A model generated the notes under the pieces. That model searched no databases. It had not been told where the DNA came from and worked only from the letters and a program-made list of their open reading frames with translations. From a virus: DNA of 64,000 nt. Position numbers and translations under genes: made by a program. This document shows, piece after piece, positions 17,454 to 25,657 of the stretch (its first letter is position 1; every line of letters starts with the position of its first letter). Where the stretch lies: positions 62,001 to 126,000 of IMG/VR virus record IMGVR_UViG_3300030390_001877. One strand, given 5' to 3'.

Positions 17454-17888
17454 TCAAACTCTCCACTTATAAAAGCAACCCTTCCATAAGCATCGCATCT
17501 TTACCCAAGAATAATACACACACTTTTTCCAGAAGTCAACCTTTGAATCAGATAATATTTTCCAATAGATTCTATGTATAGAAGGTTTATCGTATGCAAA
17601 GATTGTATGGTTCAAACGATACATCTGCCTGAGAACGTCTAACACTAACGAAGCAAGATATGTTTCGCTGTCACCAGCAGGAGTTACATTACTGCATAAA
17701 GTAAGTCCCTTATTCCAACAATACCCTTTAGAAACATATAAACTTCCATCAGGAGATAACCTTGCTAGGATCATTCTTCTTCCTTTACAGGATAAGGTAT
17801 ACTCTTTTCCAGAATACTCTGGAAGATGAAAGAACATTTCTTCTGAGGTGGTACTGTCATACTTCATAAGAGCGCTATCATATTTCAT
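17454..17888 (-). CDS. Unknown protein, 144 aa, with duplicated start region
   Basis: The first codons are repeated: MKYDSAL then MKYDSTT, with near-identical DNA, giving two possible starts. The first ATG has the ribosome site (AAGGAAAAC). Contains YTLSCKGRRMILARLSPDGSLYVS and Trp/Cys-rich C-terminal segments. No known family. Transcribed from the promoter at 17926-17953. Confidence 0.6.
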   Translation of the reverse strand: MKYDSALMKYDSTTSEEMFFHLPEYSGKEYTLSCKGRRMILARLSPDGSLYVSKGYCWNKGLTLCSNVTPAGDSETYLASLVLDVLRQMYRLNHTIFAYDKPSIHRIYWKILSDSKVDFWKKCVYYSWVKMRCLWKGCFYKWRV

Positions 17889-17925
17889 AAGAAGGTTTTC
17901 CTTTGTATCGGATTATTTATAAACT

Positions 17926-17953
17926 ATTATAAACTTGTTTAAGGGGTTGTCAA
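17926..17953 (-). promoter_or_regulatory. Promoter for 17 kb small-gene operon
   Basis: TTGACA, 16 bp, TATAAT on the minus strand. TTTATAA/TTATAAA form an inverted repeat over the -10 box and start site. Confidence 0.8.
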
Positions 17954-17965
17954 ATTTCAGGCAAG

Positions 17966-18002
17966 AAAAAAGCCCTACGGCTACAATGAGCTTTCGGGCT
18001 TT
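17966..18002 (-). terminator. Terminator upstream of 17 kb operon promoter
   Basis: The minus strand reads AAAGCCC, a 20-nt loop region with further pairing, GGGCTTTTTT. It ends the transcript of the 18-19 kb genes just before the next promoter. Confidence 0.75.
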
Positions 18003-18180
18003 GAGGAGAGAGGAATGTTCACAAGGAGGGAGAGTGTGTGAGAAAGGTATTCCTCTTATGAGAGTTGTAATTTAATAATTACTATTGTTATGAAATGTGT
18101 GTTTATTTACAAACAGTAACTAGAAATGGTTACTTTTGGGAATGTAACTCTTATTGGTTACATAAATTCTTATGTAAAAC
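18003..18180. repeat. Non-coding stretch with two 18-bp dyads
   Basis: No gene is seen here. Two similar palindromes lie at 18116-18133 (GTAACTAGAAATGGTTAC) and 18144-18161 (GTAACTCTTATTGGTTAC), 28 bp centre to centre, with a further half-site ATGTAAAAC beyond. They share GTAACT and GGTTAC arms with different 6-bp centres. They could be protein-binding operators, or hairpins in the 3' end of the minus-strand transcript. Confidence 0.7.
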
Positions 18181-18729
18181 TTAGTTTAATTGAGACGGAT
18201 CTTCTTCCCAATCTGTATCTATAAGGTCTGCTGTTGAAAAAGCTTCTTCTTCCTCAGCACCACCTCCACCTTCTGCAAGAGCTTTCTTTGCTTCACGAGC
18301 TTCTTTCTTGAGGTATTTCTCGTACTCTGCAAGTTCTCGGATACGTTGCTCATTATTTTTTAGTACAGATTGAGATACACTGATTATTGTGTTTTCTTTA
18401 TACTTGTCAGGTTGATAAGCGTGTTCATATTGTTCAATCAAGAAAGGATTGTCTTTCCCCTCTGGTTGACTGAAATCAAACTTAGGATTCTCAACCCAAA
18501 CCTTTTCAGCTTTACCTTTATTCTTAGGGTTCATAACTTTATGACAATCATGCAACAACCATTTAAGTAAGTCAACAGCCTTATCAACATCCTTAGCCAT
18601 ATTCTTCTGGCTCTTATTCCATGCATTGATATGGTTGTTTGTCGCCTCTGTTGCGGTGCTGGGACGGCCATTCTCTATAGGAATAGGATCTGGAGCTAAT
18701 TTAATCTGAGGTTTATTGCCTTGTGCCAT
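18181..18729 (-). CDS. Unknown protein, 182 aa (possible packaging or DNA-binding helper)
   Basis: The Pro-rich N-terminus (LAPDPIPIENGRPSTATEAT) precedes a helical middle (HINAWNKSQKNMAKDVDKAV) and a coiled-coil C-terminus (EQRIRELAEYEKYLKKEARE), ending acidic. It lies some 2 kb upstream of terL in the same direction, which is where a small terminase could be, but no helix-turn-helix is clear. Left as unknown. Confidence 0.5.
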   Translation of the reverse strand: MAQGNKPQIKLAPDPIPIENGRPSTATEATNNHINAWNKSQKNMAKDVDKAVDLLKWLLHDCHKVMNPKNKGKAEKVWVENPKFDFSQPEGKDNPFLIEQYEHAYQPDKYKENTIISVSQSVLKNNEQRIRELAEYEKYLKKEAREAKKALAEGGGGAEEEEAFSTADLIDTDWEEDPSQLN

Positions 18730-18740
18730 AGTGTACTTCC

Positions 18741-19031
18741 TTAATAAATATCATTTTCTAAATCAGGAATGTCCAATCCAAGATCATATATATCCAGATA
18801 TTCTTCTTGCTCATCTTCCACGTTTACAAAATATTCGTTATCGAAGTATTGCACTCCTGAAGCAGCTATACACTTTGAACAGAGGTCTTCTTCTACGATA
18901 GGATAATCTGGGTTGCTACCATCTAAGGTGATCCAAGTCTTTTTAGAAGGGTCCGATTTATGTTGAGTGAGCACTCTTTTGAACATTCTTGTTGGGGCTA
19001 ACATGCCTCCACAGTTTGAGCGACAATGCAT
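18741..19031 (-). CDS. Small zinc-binding-type protein, 96 aa
   Basis: MHCRSNCGGM and LCSKCIAASG give C-x3-C and C-x2-C pairs separated by about 45 residues, a likely zinc site. The C-terminus is strongly acidic (EDEQEEYLDIYDLGLDIPDL). It is the first gene after the leader with the long inverted repeat. No family recognised. Confidence 0.6.
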   Translation of the reverse strand: MHCRSNCGGMLAPTRMFKRVLTQHKSDPSKKTWITLDGSNPDYPIVEEDLCSKCIAASGVQYFDNEYFVNVEDEQEEYLDIYDLGLDIPDLENDIY

Positions 19032-19143
19032 ATGTCTCTCCTTAAAATTTGTTATTGTTATTATAATTGTTGCTGAAAGAAGGTGTAAAAATACCTGCTA
19101 TTAGAGGTGATAACTTTACAATGTAATCCTTCCCAGCAGTAAA

Positions 19144-19230
19144 ATCAATTAAGAAAAGGCTCTCTTATGAGAAAGAACCTTTGAGGAGAATGCCACCTTT
19201 CAGCAGCTATTATGAATTTTCTTAATTGAT
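19144..19230 (-). repeat. 14-bp perfect inverted repeat in 5' leader
   Basis: ATCAATTAAGAAAA at 19144-19157 and TTTTCTTAATTGAT at 19217-19230. On the minus strand the first arm starts a few bases after the expected start site of the 19243-19271 promoter. The RNA would therefore begin with a long stem enclosing a 59-nt loop. Confidence 0.85.
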
Positions 19231-19242
19231 CTATTTGTAATA

Positions 19243-19271
19243 ATTATACTCTCTTGAAGTGTGTTTGTCAA
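19243..19271 (-). promoter_or_regulatory. Sigma70-like promoter
   Basis: TTGACA, 17 bp, TATAAT on the minus strand, full consensus. It drives the 96-aa and 182-aa genes. Confidence 0.88.
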
Positions 19272-19318
19272 ATGTTATAACATCATCAACAATTCCTTGT
19301 GTCATTACCCTACTAAAG

Positions 19319-19347
19319 AGTATCCCCTGTAGAAGCACGTTTGTCAA
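19319..19347 (-). promoter_or_regulatory. Second, upstream promoter
   Basis: TTGACA, 17 bp, GATACT on the minus strand. It is a perfect -35 with a weaker -10, in tandem with the promoter 76 bp downstream; both share TTGACAAAC. Confidence 0.65.
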
Positions 19348-19363
19348 TGAATTCTTTTAAAAT

Positions 19364-19741
19364 TTAGTAATAACTATCTTTATCATTCATGTCTACAAAG
19401 TAAACTGCTTCTGAATACCAACCGTTGCTTTCACCATTCCATCTAATAGTGACACTACTTTTGAAAGTATCAATAACGTAGAATGTCCAAGTGCCACTCT
19501 CATCAATGCAATCTTCCATCTCACCAGACTCTTCTGAAGCACGTTCTACTTTCTGACCAACTAATTCTTGCAGATCACCACAAATATCTTCTATATAAAC
19601 TTGTTCACAACAATCTTGAGGGTGGTACATTTTATACTTACCACCACACGTTGTTTCAAAGCTAATAAAATCATCACCATCATCTTTGCTAAGCTCTACC
19701 TTGGAGATAATCTTACCTACTAAAATTTCTATTTCACTCAT
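19364..19741 (-). CDS. Unknown acidic protein, 125 aa
   Basis: Asp/Glu-rich (MSEIEILVGKIISKVELSKDD), beta-rich with GGKYKMYHPQDCCEQVYIED and a C-terminal TIRWNGESNGWYSEAV. This looks like a small phage beta protein of the DUF7448 type (strand pattern, CCE motif), but that name is tentative. Behind a promoter with a 195-nt leader (19742-19937). Confidence 0.55.
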   Translation of the reverse strand: MSEIEILVGKIISKVELSKDDGDDFISFETTCGGKYKMYHPQDCCEQVYIEDICGDLQELVGQKVERASEESGEMEDCIDESGTWTFYVIDTFKSSVTIRWNGESNGWYSEAVYFVDMNDKDSYY

Positions 19742-19943
19742 ATATTCTCTCCTCTTTTAAAAATAAATAACCCTATCCAAGCAGCGAAACTTGTGAGAGG
19801 CGGGTTAATTCTCTCATAAAGACACCTTGCTCATAAGAACAACGGTTTCCTAAGGTATTTTGTTGAAGCTTCAGGGCTGTTACGAATCTAACGTAATCCA
19901 TAAGAACCTAAGTCACCTTATGAAGCACCACTTCATATTTCAA

Positions 19944-19972
19944 AGTATATACCCTTTCTTAGAGTTTGTCAA
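19944..19972 (-). promoter_or_regulatory. Promoter with hairpin at start site
   Basis: TTGACA, 17 bp, TATACT on the minus strand. TATGAAG-TGGTG-CTTCATA forms a perfect 7-bp hairpin right at the expected RNA start. The 195-nt leader that follows holds no gene. Confidence 0.8.
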
Positions 19973-19998
19973 CCTTTTTAAAACTAACACTCCTGAGC

Positions 19999-20886
19999 TT
20001 AAACTCCCTCTCCAGAAAGTAATCCCTTCACATAAGCAAGCTCGTCAGGGTTTCTCCATTGCAAAGTATTTACTGCCCACTGTACATAACCTCTGTCAGA
20101 AACAACACTCTCTTTCCAGCTACCTCCTTTCAGCTTACCAAACCCTACCACATCAAGTTGCTCTTCTTTCAAATAAGAGTACTCTTCTAAAAGTGTTTCT
20201 AGATAAGAAAGTTCCTCTTCTGAAAGGTCTGTGTTGTTGAAAGTGTATTCTACATAATCATAATCTTCAAGGATAATATCTTTCCAAGAGGTTCCTCTTT
20301 CATACTTCTTGCCTCCTTTACAGACAGTTGGATCATATAACAAGGTGTACGCTTCGTCAATAGTTAATTCGTTTTGAATAAGCATATGTTCTAAGACGAG
20401 TCCTGTTATAAAACAATCATATAGCGCAGAGTGCCAGTTCCCTTCAAAAGACTTCACTCTTTCATCTTGATCCAATCCAAACGTGTAGAAGAGGACACCC
20501 AGTTTATGAGAAGCCACTGTTCCTTTAGGGTATAACATTCTTGCAAGTTTTAATGTGCATAAACGTTTAATCCCTTCTGGAAAATAACTCTCTGGAAGAA
20601 CAGCTTCTTCATAGGAAAGATTATGAGCAACAACATAATCACTTTCAGCAAGAGAACACTTTGGTAACACAGCCTCTAACAGAGGCTTCCCTTTCACCAT
20701 ATCTTCTGTTATGTGATGAACGTTCATTGCTTCAAAGTCAATCTTCTGTTGCGGATCAACTACCTCCGAGTAAGACTCTTCTAAAACGAGATTGCTTCCA
20801 GAAGTTGTAAACTTTGCAATACCCATTTCGCAAATATTACCTTTCATAGATGCTGTTTCTGTGTCGATTATTGATATTTTATTCAT
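19999..20886 (-). CDS. DnaQ-like (DEDDh) 3'-5' exonuclease
   Basis: 295 residues. Exo I motif SIIDTETAS near the start, HHITEDMV, Exo II-like VVAHNLSYEEAVLP and Exo III EGNWHSALYDCFITG with the catalytic His. This is the RNase T/DNA polymerase III epsilon family. In Exo II the usual acidic residue appears as Glu in YEE. A C-terminal 100 residues (YDPTVCKGGKKYERGTSWKD, then two Y-V-x-W/Y-x-x-N-T repeats) resemble the small DUF3820-type domains seen behind phage exonucleases. Overlaps the upstream gene by 8 nt. Confidence 0.82.
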   Translation of the reverse strand: MNKISIIDTETASMKGNICEMGIAKFTTSGSNLVLEESYSEVVDPQQKIDFEAMNVHHITEDMVKGKPLLEAVLPKCSLAESDYVVAHNLSYEEAVLPESYFPEGIKRLCTLKLARMLYPKGTVASHKLGVLFYTFGLDQDERVKSFEGNWHSALYDCFITGLVLEHMLIQNELTIDEAYTLLYDPTVCKGGKKYERGTSWKDIILEDYDYVEYTFNNTDLSEEELSYLETLLEEYSYLKEEQLDVVGFGKLKGGSWKESVVSDRGYVQWAVNTLQWRNPDELAYVKGLLSGEGV

Positions 20887-21292
20887 TTAAAAGTTCCTTC
20901 TTCAAATCATCAGTTAACTCAACAATTAATTCCTCTACTTCACCTACTTCAAAGAATTTAGGTTCAATATTGTGCAGCTTAGCCCAATCGCAAATAACCC
21001 TTTCTAGATCATCCTTCTGTTCCTCAGTAACATCATCAAGATAACCTTCTGCAAATTCATGATCATCATAAGCCCATTCTGAAATACTGTCAAGGATACT
21101 GCTAACATTAACATATCTACTAAAATCTACTTTGTTAACAACACCTTTGTATAAAGTGAGACTACTTGAATCTAATATTTCCGACACTTCCATATCACTT
21201 ACAAGTTGTAATAACACTTCTTCAAGAGATTCTTCTGCATGAGTCCAATCATCTTCCGAGGTGTTGTATATAATAGTTTTATCTTTAATCAT
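20879..21292 (-). CDS. Unknown acidic protein, 137 aa
   Basis: Asp/Glu-rich and helical (SEDDWTHAEESLEEVLLQLV; DDVTEEQKDDLERVICDWA). No signal, membrane segment or catalytic motif. Joined by overlaps to both neighbours, so part of one translationally coupled early operon. Confidence 0.6.
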   Translation of the reverse strand: MIKDKTIIYNTSEDDWTHAEESLEEVLLQLVSDMEVSEILDSSSLTLYKGVVNKVDFSRYVNVSSILDSISEWAYDDHEFAEGYLDDVTEEQKDDLERVICDWAKLHNIEPKFFEVGEVEELIVELTDDLKKELLNE

Positions 21293-21696
21293 AGCTTACT
21301 CTCCTCAATATCAGCCATCTTGTCAGTAAGATTACCTAGTAGCTGCTGCACCTTCTTGCGATCCTTTAAAGATTCGTTCCTGTATTCGAAATAATCATCT
21401 ATCTGATTAACAAAATTTCTATATGCCCAACGGTAACGTTCTTCTTTACGTGTACTTTCTAGAAGCTCGTCATATGTAGGACAGACTGCATACTTGTTAC
21501 AAGAGTCACCTTTCTCGCCATGAGTATATCTCACAGGTAATCCACAATTACATTTTAATTCTTTAAAAGAAACAACCCCTTCTCTAACCAATTCCTCTAA
21601 CAGATTCTCACTATCTTTTAAGTTGAATTCTTCTGTTGTACATAACACGTTGGAAATATTATTATGTATTAGTTTAATGCAATCTTGTTTATTCAT
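21289..21696 (-). CDS. Unknown zinc-finger-like protein, 135 aa
   Basis: The middle holds KCNCGLPVRY and GDSCNKYAVCPTYDE, four cysteines that could bind zinc. Helices lie before and after (DYFEYRNESLKDRKKVQQLL). Stop overlaps the next start (ATGA). No family recognised. Confidence 0.6.
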   Translation of the reverse strand: MNKQDCIKLIHNNISNVLCTTEEFNLKDSENLLEELVREGVVSFKELKCNCGLPVRYTHGEKGDSCNKYAVCPTYDELLESTRKEERYRWAYRNFVNQIDDYFEYRNESLKDRKKVQQLLGNLTDKMADIEESKL

Positions 21697-21706
21697 CCGT
21701 TTTCTC

Positions 21707-22117
21707 CTAATAATTAAACACTTTTACATGCTTATCTAATTTTGTCATATAGTCTATCATATCTTTAGTTCCTTTAGAAACACTATTCCAAAATGCTATA
21801 AGATGTGTCCCTGTACCACCCATTTCATGATTCCGATCTATACCTGCTTTAGCGTTGTATTCTTTTCCAAACTTATTGACTTTTATGACAGCATCTGGTT
21901 TTGAAATGTCATCCCAGTCGGGTATAAAGTATTCTATCTTAACCCCTTCGTGTTTGTGTAACTCATACCACTTCTCTCCACAAGTATCTCCTCCTAAAGC
22001 TTTACCACATATGATAGTGATATTTTCTTTAGGGGTGTTTCTTGTCATGTGGTCTATACACTTAAAACCATACTCGAAGTTTTTAAAGTCTCTACCTCCT
22101 GCTACTATCAGTCTCAT
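21707..22117 (-). CDS. SLOG-domain protein (DUF2493/YspA-like)
   Basis: 136 residues. MRLIVAGGRDFKNFEYG and TIICGKALGGDTCGEKWYELH are the two glycine motifs of the DUF2493 family, a Rossmann-like fold of the SLOG superfamily that binds nucleotides or nucleic acid. The conserved RNHEM segment near residue 95 also fits. It overlaps the Pif1-like helicase by 1 nt (TAATG type), hinting at joint use. Precise substrate unknown. Confidence 0.8.
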   Translation of the reverse strand: MRLIVAGGRDFKNFEYGFKCIDHMTRNTPKENITIICGKALGGDTCGEKWYELHKHEGVKIEYFIPDWDDISKPDAVIKVNKFGKEYNAKAGIDRNHEMGGTGTHLIAFWNSVSKGTKDMIDYMTKLDKHVKVFNY

Positions 22118-23532
22118 TATAGTATCCCTTTCTCAGATAACCACTCTATTGCCTTCGTATGAGGTTTAATATGCGATTTAATATTTGTATGTTGTAAAGG
22201 GTATTTCAGGTGTATGAGGTCAACACTTGTAAAACGACTTAAAGCTACATAAGCACTATTAACACCCCAATCATTATCTTCATCTGTCATATCAAAACCC
22301 TTATAACTAATGTCTACAACAGCAGGAACATCAAGAGTACGACCTTGCATACGATGTATGCTAAAAGCTGCGGCTACTTTAACAGGGAGACAAACTGCCC
22401 TACCAATAACCTTACTATCTAATATAGCTTTCTCTACACCATCTTCTCCCTTTTCTGTAGATAAGAAAGATTCTCTTTGTTCAAACTCGAACATATCTAC
22501 GAAGTGTGTTTCACCTACAGAAGGAAAATGTATAAAAACCCCATCACTTAAACATTCCTCTACATAACCAAAACTTCCGTTACTGTAATCATCTGTATTA
22601 ACCAAGGTGATTACAGGAAGACCTTTCTTCAAAATAAGATTCTCATCAACAGGACAATCTTTCATATTAAATTCTCCTGTAATCTTAGCTTTATATGAGA
22701 AAGGGGGCTCTGGGTTACTACGTACTGCCATAGCGTTTGCTTCATCCACACGTTTATTAGTTGTAGTTACTAAAGGTAACCCCTCTGGTAATGCCCAAGA
22801 GTGACGTCTATTAATCCACTTAATACAGTTAGGGTAACGCTCTTCTTGTCCATAACGCATTACATTCAAGCACTCTTGGAATGTCTTTTCCGAAGTACGT
22901 AAAGGTTTAGTAAAATTATGGACTATGAAATCTAACTTCTTAAAAGGTTTACTTTCAAAAAGAAGATGGCTTCCATATTTACTGTTCAAATAATTCTTAT
23001 CTTGTTGATTTAAAACAGGGAGTAATTGAAGAAAATCTCCCTGCAAGATAAGTTTTATATTACGTTTCTTACGTTTACCTTTGATAGGTTTATTAAATCT
23101 TTCTAATCGCAACCTGATTAATTCAAGCTGATCTGGATTTAACATACCACACTCTTCAACTACAACATACTCGACAAGATCTGTTGGTGCGAATAATCCT
23201 GTACAATAAGGTTTAACTTTAGAAACATCCTTATCTTTAAACATACCTAAGCTTAAAGAGAAAACCCTGTGAGCTGTTCCATCCCCTCCTTTATTATTAA
23301 ATAGTATAGAGTTAGCGATACCTGTTGTCGCACAGATGATTAACTTATCTTTTAAATATGCTTTCAAAGCTTCTAAGGTTACACTCTTACCAAAACCAGC
23401 AGGGGAAAGATTGATTACATGTCCTTTATCCTTATCAACACAATCTCTCACATAATCTTTCTGCTCTTCTGTGAGGGGATATTTACCGTCATGTAAATAC
23501 CCTTCTAAGAACTCTTCTAAACCTTCACTCAA
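22117..23532 (-). CDS. Pif1-like SF1B DNA helicase
   Basis: About 471 residues from a TTG start that overlaps the previous stop (TTGA) behind GGAGGAG. The frame is open further up, but that part overlaps another gene. Walker A is LSPAGFGKSVT, Walker B VVVEECGML, motif III LILQGDFLQLLPV, motif IV FTKPLRT, motif V AAFSIHRMQGRTLD, motif VI VNSAYVALSRFTS. It unwinds DNA 5' to 3' using ATP and probably helps replication or recombination. Confidence 0.88.
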   Translation of the reverse strand: MSEGLEEFLEGYLHDGKYPLTEEQKDYVRDCVDKDKGHVINLSPAGFGKSVTLEALKAYLKDKLIICATTGIANSILFNNKGGDGTAHRVFSLSLGMFKDKDVSKVKPYCTGLFAPTDLVEYVVVEECGMLNPDQLELIRLRLERFNKPIKGKRKKRNIKLILQGDFLQLLPVLNQQDKNYLNSKYGSHLLFESKPFKKLDFIVHNFTKPLRTSEKTFQECLNVMRYGQEERYPNCIKWINRRHSWALPEGLPLVTTTNKRVDEANAMAVRSNPEPPFSYKAKITGEFNMKDCPVDENLILKKGLPVITLVNTDDYSNGSFGYVEECLSDGVFIHFPSVGETHFVDMFEFEQRESFLSTEKGEDGVEKAILDSKVIGRAVCLPVKVAAAFSIHRMQGRTLDVPAVVDISYKGFDMTDEDNDWGVNSAYVALSRFTSVDLIHLKYPLQHTNIKSHIKPHTKAIEWLSEKGIL

Positions 23533-23753
23533 ATCTTCTCCTCCAAACGTTTCAAATGTTCTAAATAACTCTCTGCTCCAGAAAACCACTCTCTATCAAA
23601 AGTATATTCATCAGAAAACTCTCCTGAATAATATAACTCCCACTCAAGGGTTTTTATTCCAGAAGGATCATCTTCAAAGAATGTACCTTTTTCAATATAT
23701 TCTTCTGCCCATAATAATCCTTCCATCCAAGGTGATTTTCTCATCAATCCCAT
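23529..23753 (-). CDS. Unknown small acidic protein, 74 aa
   Basis: Two similar halves: SPWMEGLLWAEEYIEKG and REWFSGAESYLEHLKRL. This W/F-x-x-G-x-x-x-A-E-x-Y repeat is also seen in the protein at 17052-17426. It overlaps both neighbours, 10 nt upstream and 4 nt downstream. Function unknown. Confidence 0.6.
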   Translation of the reverse strand: MGLMRKSPWMEGLLWAEEYIEKGTFFEDDPSGIKTLEWELYYSGEFSDEYTFDREWFSGAESYLEHLKRLEEKI

Positions 23754-24304
23754 CCTCTTAAACGTTTAATCTCACTCAAACTAATAGGTTTGTAATCAAT
23801 GTTCTCACACGATACACAGAAGTAACGTTGATCAATAAGAGAAGTTACAATATTACCTTTTCGATCTTCTATATCATCGCTAACCTGTTTATCATGTAAA
23901 TGCCCATGAATGCAATTCCCTCGGTAGAGTTCGTAATCTGGAACAGGTACATGTGTTAACCACAGTCCAAACTTCTTCAATACTCCGAATACATTTACAT
24001 TCTTAAATTGTAATGCATATCGTGGGAGTCCTGAATGACAATGGTTACCTAAAACTAGGTTAACTTGCTGATATTTAAGTCGATACTCTTCTAATCTCCA
24101 AAATTCCCTTGTCTTAAAGAAACTATCCCCTAGTATCCACAATGTTTTCTGACGGTTACCTTCTTCTAAAATGTTGTTGTGAATATAGTTATTGTGATCC
24201 TCGTCTGAACTAAACTGTTCTCTGAATTTATCAGAAATACCGTTGTGTCCGAAATGAGTATCCGCAATAAATGCATGCCTTTCTTCTGAAATTAAATCAC
24301 TCAT
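23744..24304 (-). CDS. Calcineurin-like metallophosphoesterase
   Basis: 186 residues from the ATG with GGAGG 4-5 nt upstream (MSDLISEERHAFIADTHFGH). Metal-binding motifs DTHFGH, ILGDSF, LVLGNHC, WLTHVP and CIHGHLHD appear in family order. GNHC replaces the usual GNHD/E. It could act on nucleic acids or nucleotides, as do phage phosphoesterases of this size. A small overlap with the neighbouring genes suggests one operon. Confidence 0.85.
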   Translation of the reverse strand: MSDLISEERHAFIADTHFGHNGISDKFREQFSSDEDHNNYIHNNILEEGNRQKTLWILGDSFFKTREFWRLEEYRLKYQQVNLVLGNHCHSGLPRYALQFKNVNVFGVLKKFGLWLTHVPVPDYELYRGNCIHGHLHDKQVSDDIEDRKGNIVTSLIDQRYFCVSCENIDYKPISLSEIKRLRGWD

Positions 24305-24843
24305 AAATCCTCCCTCCAAACTAATTCACCTTTCGCAATAGATTCTAACAATCCACGGAATTCATAACTTCTACATAGGCTATCTACATAAACACGGCAA
24401 TTCTCTCCACGAATATATTTCCCATCAATATACTTGTTAGCATCATCCATTGTCAAGAAAATATTATGTGTTTCCCAGCGAGGGTTCCCGTGTAGGTAGC
24501 TCCATCCTCCGTGAGGATCTATTTGTTCAAGGGTTTGGTACGCATCGTATAAATTCGTATGACACTCTAAGAAATCTTTCTTAGAAAGGCAGTATGTATT
24601 TTTAAACAAATATCTCCACTCTTCTTCATCATAATCATCTACAAATTCTTCTACGCTATCATAACCACTTTCATCACAAGAATTGTAAAGCTGATGTAAC
24701 TCTGCATATTCTTCTTCGTAACCCCAATCAACCTTCTTAGCTTGAACTAAGTATATAGGAGCTGCTGTACAAAGATTATCTTCGTGAAGAATATGATGTT
24801 TGTGTAAGCGTGTTTGTAACTTTTCATAAGACTCTTTATTCAT
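24301..24843 (-). CDS. Unknown protein, 180 aa
   Basis: Tyr/Glu/His-rich, starting MNKESYEKLQTRLHKHHILHE, with an acidic centre (YDSVEEFVDDYDEEEWRYLF). A C-terminal region reads NIFLTMDDANKYIDGKYIRGENCRVYVDS. No motif recognised. Overlaps the phosphoesterase start by 4 nt. Confidence 0.6.
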   Translation of the reverse strand: MNKESYEKLQTRLHKHHILHEDNLCTAAPIYLVQAKKVDWGYEEEYAELHQLYNSCDESGYDSVEEFVDDYDEEEWRYLFKNTYCLSKKDFLECHTNLYDAYQTLEQIDPHGGWSYLHGNPRWETHNIFLTMDDANKYIDGKYIRGENCRVYVDSLCRSYEFRGLLESIAKGELVWREDL

Positions 24844-24846
24844 AAT

Positions 24847-25095
24847 CTACTCTCCTGTAAATAACCATTTCAAATCCAACCATTCAAAGGTTAACTCTCC
24901 GAATATAAAACTTGATAACAAAGCTGTTACCATAAATAGCACCCAACCTGCAATAAGATATACAGATTCTAAGCCGCCTCTATCTTTGTGTATACTGTAA
25001 ACACCAACCCCATATAAAGCAACAATACCCCACCAAGGAGCATGTACTCCAACTAGCCAACCTATTAAAATTATGAATATAGAAGGTAAAATCAT
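24847..25095 (-). CDS. Small membrane protein, 82 aa, about three helices
   Basis: Hydrophobic stretches at MILPSIFIILIGWLVGV, WGIVALYGVGVYSI and LIAGWVLFMVTALLSSFIFG suggest three membrane segments in the inner membrane. Start overlaps the previous stop (ATGA). Unknown role; could alter host membrane or exclude other phages. Confidence 0.6.
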   Translation of the reverse strand: MILPSIFIILIGWLVGVHAPWWGIVALYGVGVYSIHKDRGGLESVYLIAGWVLFMVTALLSSFIFGELTFEWLDLKWLFTGE

Positions 25096-25349
25096 TCTTC
25101 TATCCCCTCTTTAATAGATTCATCTATATTATTCCAAAATTTCTGTCCTTGGGGTGTGTATACCCATACAAAAGCATTAACTAAACAATCATCCCAATCC
25201 CAAGACCACCCTTTATCTACCTCATACCCCCTATAAGCCTTTGTAAGCTCTTCTAAAGCAGCTACCTTCCCTATCACACTAGATACTTCTTTAAATAGTG
25301 CTGTGTTGTTTATAAGTGCCTTATTTTCGATATTTGATTCTTGTTTCAT
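25092..25349 (-). CDS. Unknown protein, 85 aa
   Basis: Chosen start MKQESNIENKAL with GGAG 6 nt upstream. The frame opens five codons earlier. Helical, with an aromatic centre (GWSWDWDDCLVNAFVWVYTP). No family recognised. Confidence 0.55.
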   Translation of the reverse strand: MKQESNIENKALINNTALFKEVSSVIGKVAALEELTKAYRGYEVDKGWSWDWDDCLVNAFVWVYTPQGQKFWNNIDESIKEGIEE

Positions 25350-25657
25350 GTTAGCTCCTTCCAAACAGTAGACACCACTTCAACAGATTCACATTTCACC
25401 CAACCATAATTATCTTCTAAACGACATTTATAACTATCGTAAGAATTATCTCCTTCAAACTCTTGCATCCAATAACCTACTAAATCTTCATCTACTTCAC
25501 AGATGTCTTCTTTTTCAAGATTGTAATACTTTGCGTTAGGTGAAACCTTTATAATATATCTTGTTTGCGCTATACCTTTTCGTAAGTTTACAAAAGTTGC
25601 TTCAACGTACTCTGCACACTCTAACATTTGGTGTAATTGTTGTTTATTAAAAATCAT
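25346..25657 (-). CDS. Unknown protein, 103 aa
   Basis: Starts MIFNKQQLHQMLECAEYVEA, then beta strands (QTRYIIKVSPNAKYYNLEKE) and an acidic end. Overlaps both neighbours by a few bases in a coupled operon. Function unknown. Confidence 0.58.
   Translation of the reverse strand: MIFNKQQLHQMLECAEYVEATFVNLRKGIAQTRYIIKVSPNAKYYNLEKEDICEVDEDLVGYWMQEFEGDNSYDSYKCRLEDNYGWVKCESVEVVSTVWKELT

Larger units (their letters stand above)
19032..19363 (-). promoter_or_regulatory. 332-bp regulatory region with two promoters and structured leader
   Basis: No gene fits this stretch. On the minus strand it holds two promoters (19319-19347 and 19243-19271), and then a leader dominated by a 14-bp perfect inverted repeat (19144-19157 with 19217-19230). 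Inside the loop is a smaller hairpin built on AAAGG...CCTTTT. The leader is nearly 200 nt long before the start of the 96-aa gene. Confidence 0.7.
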
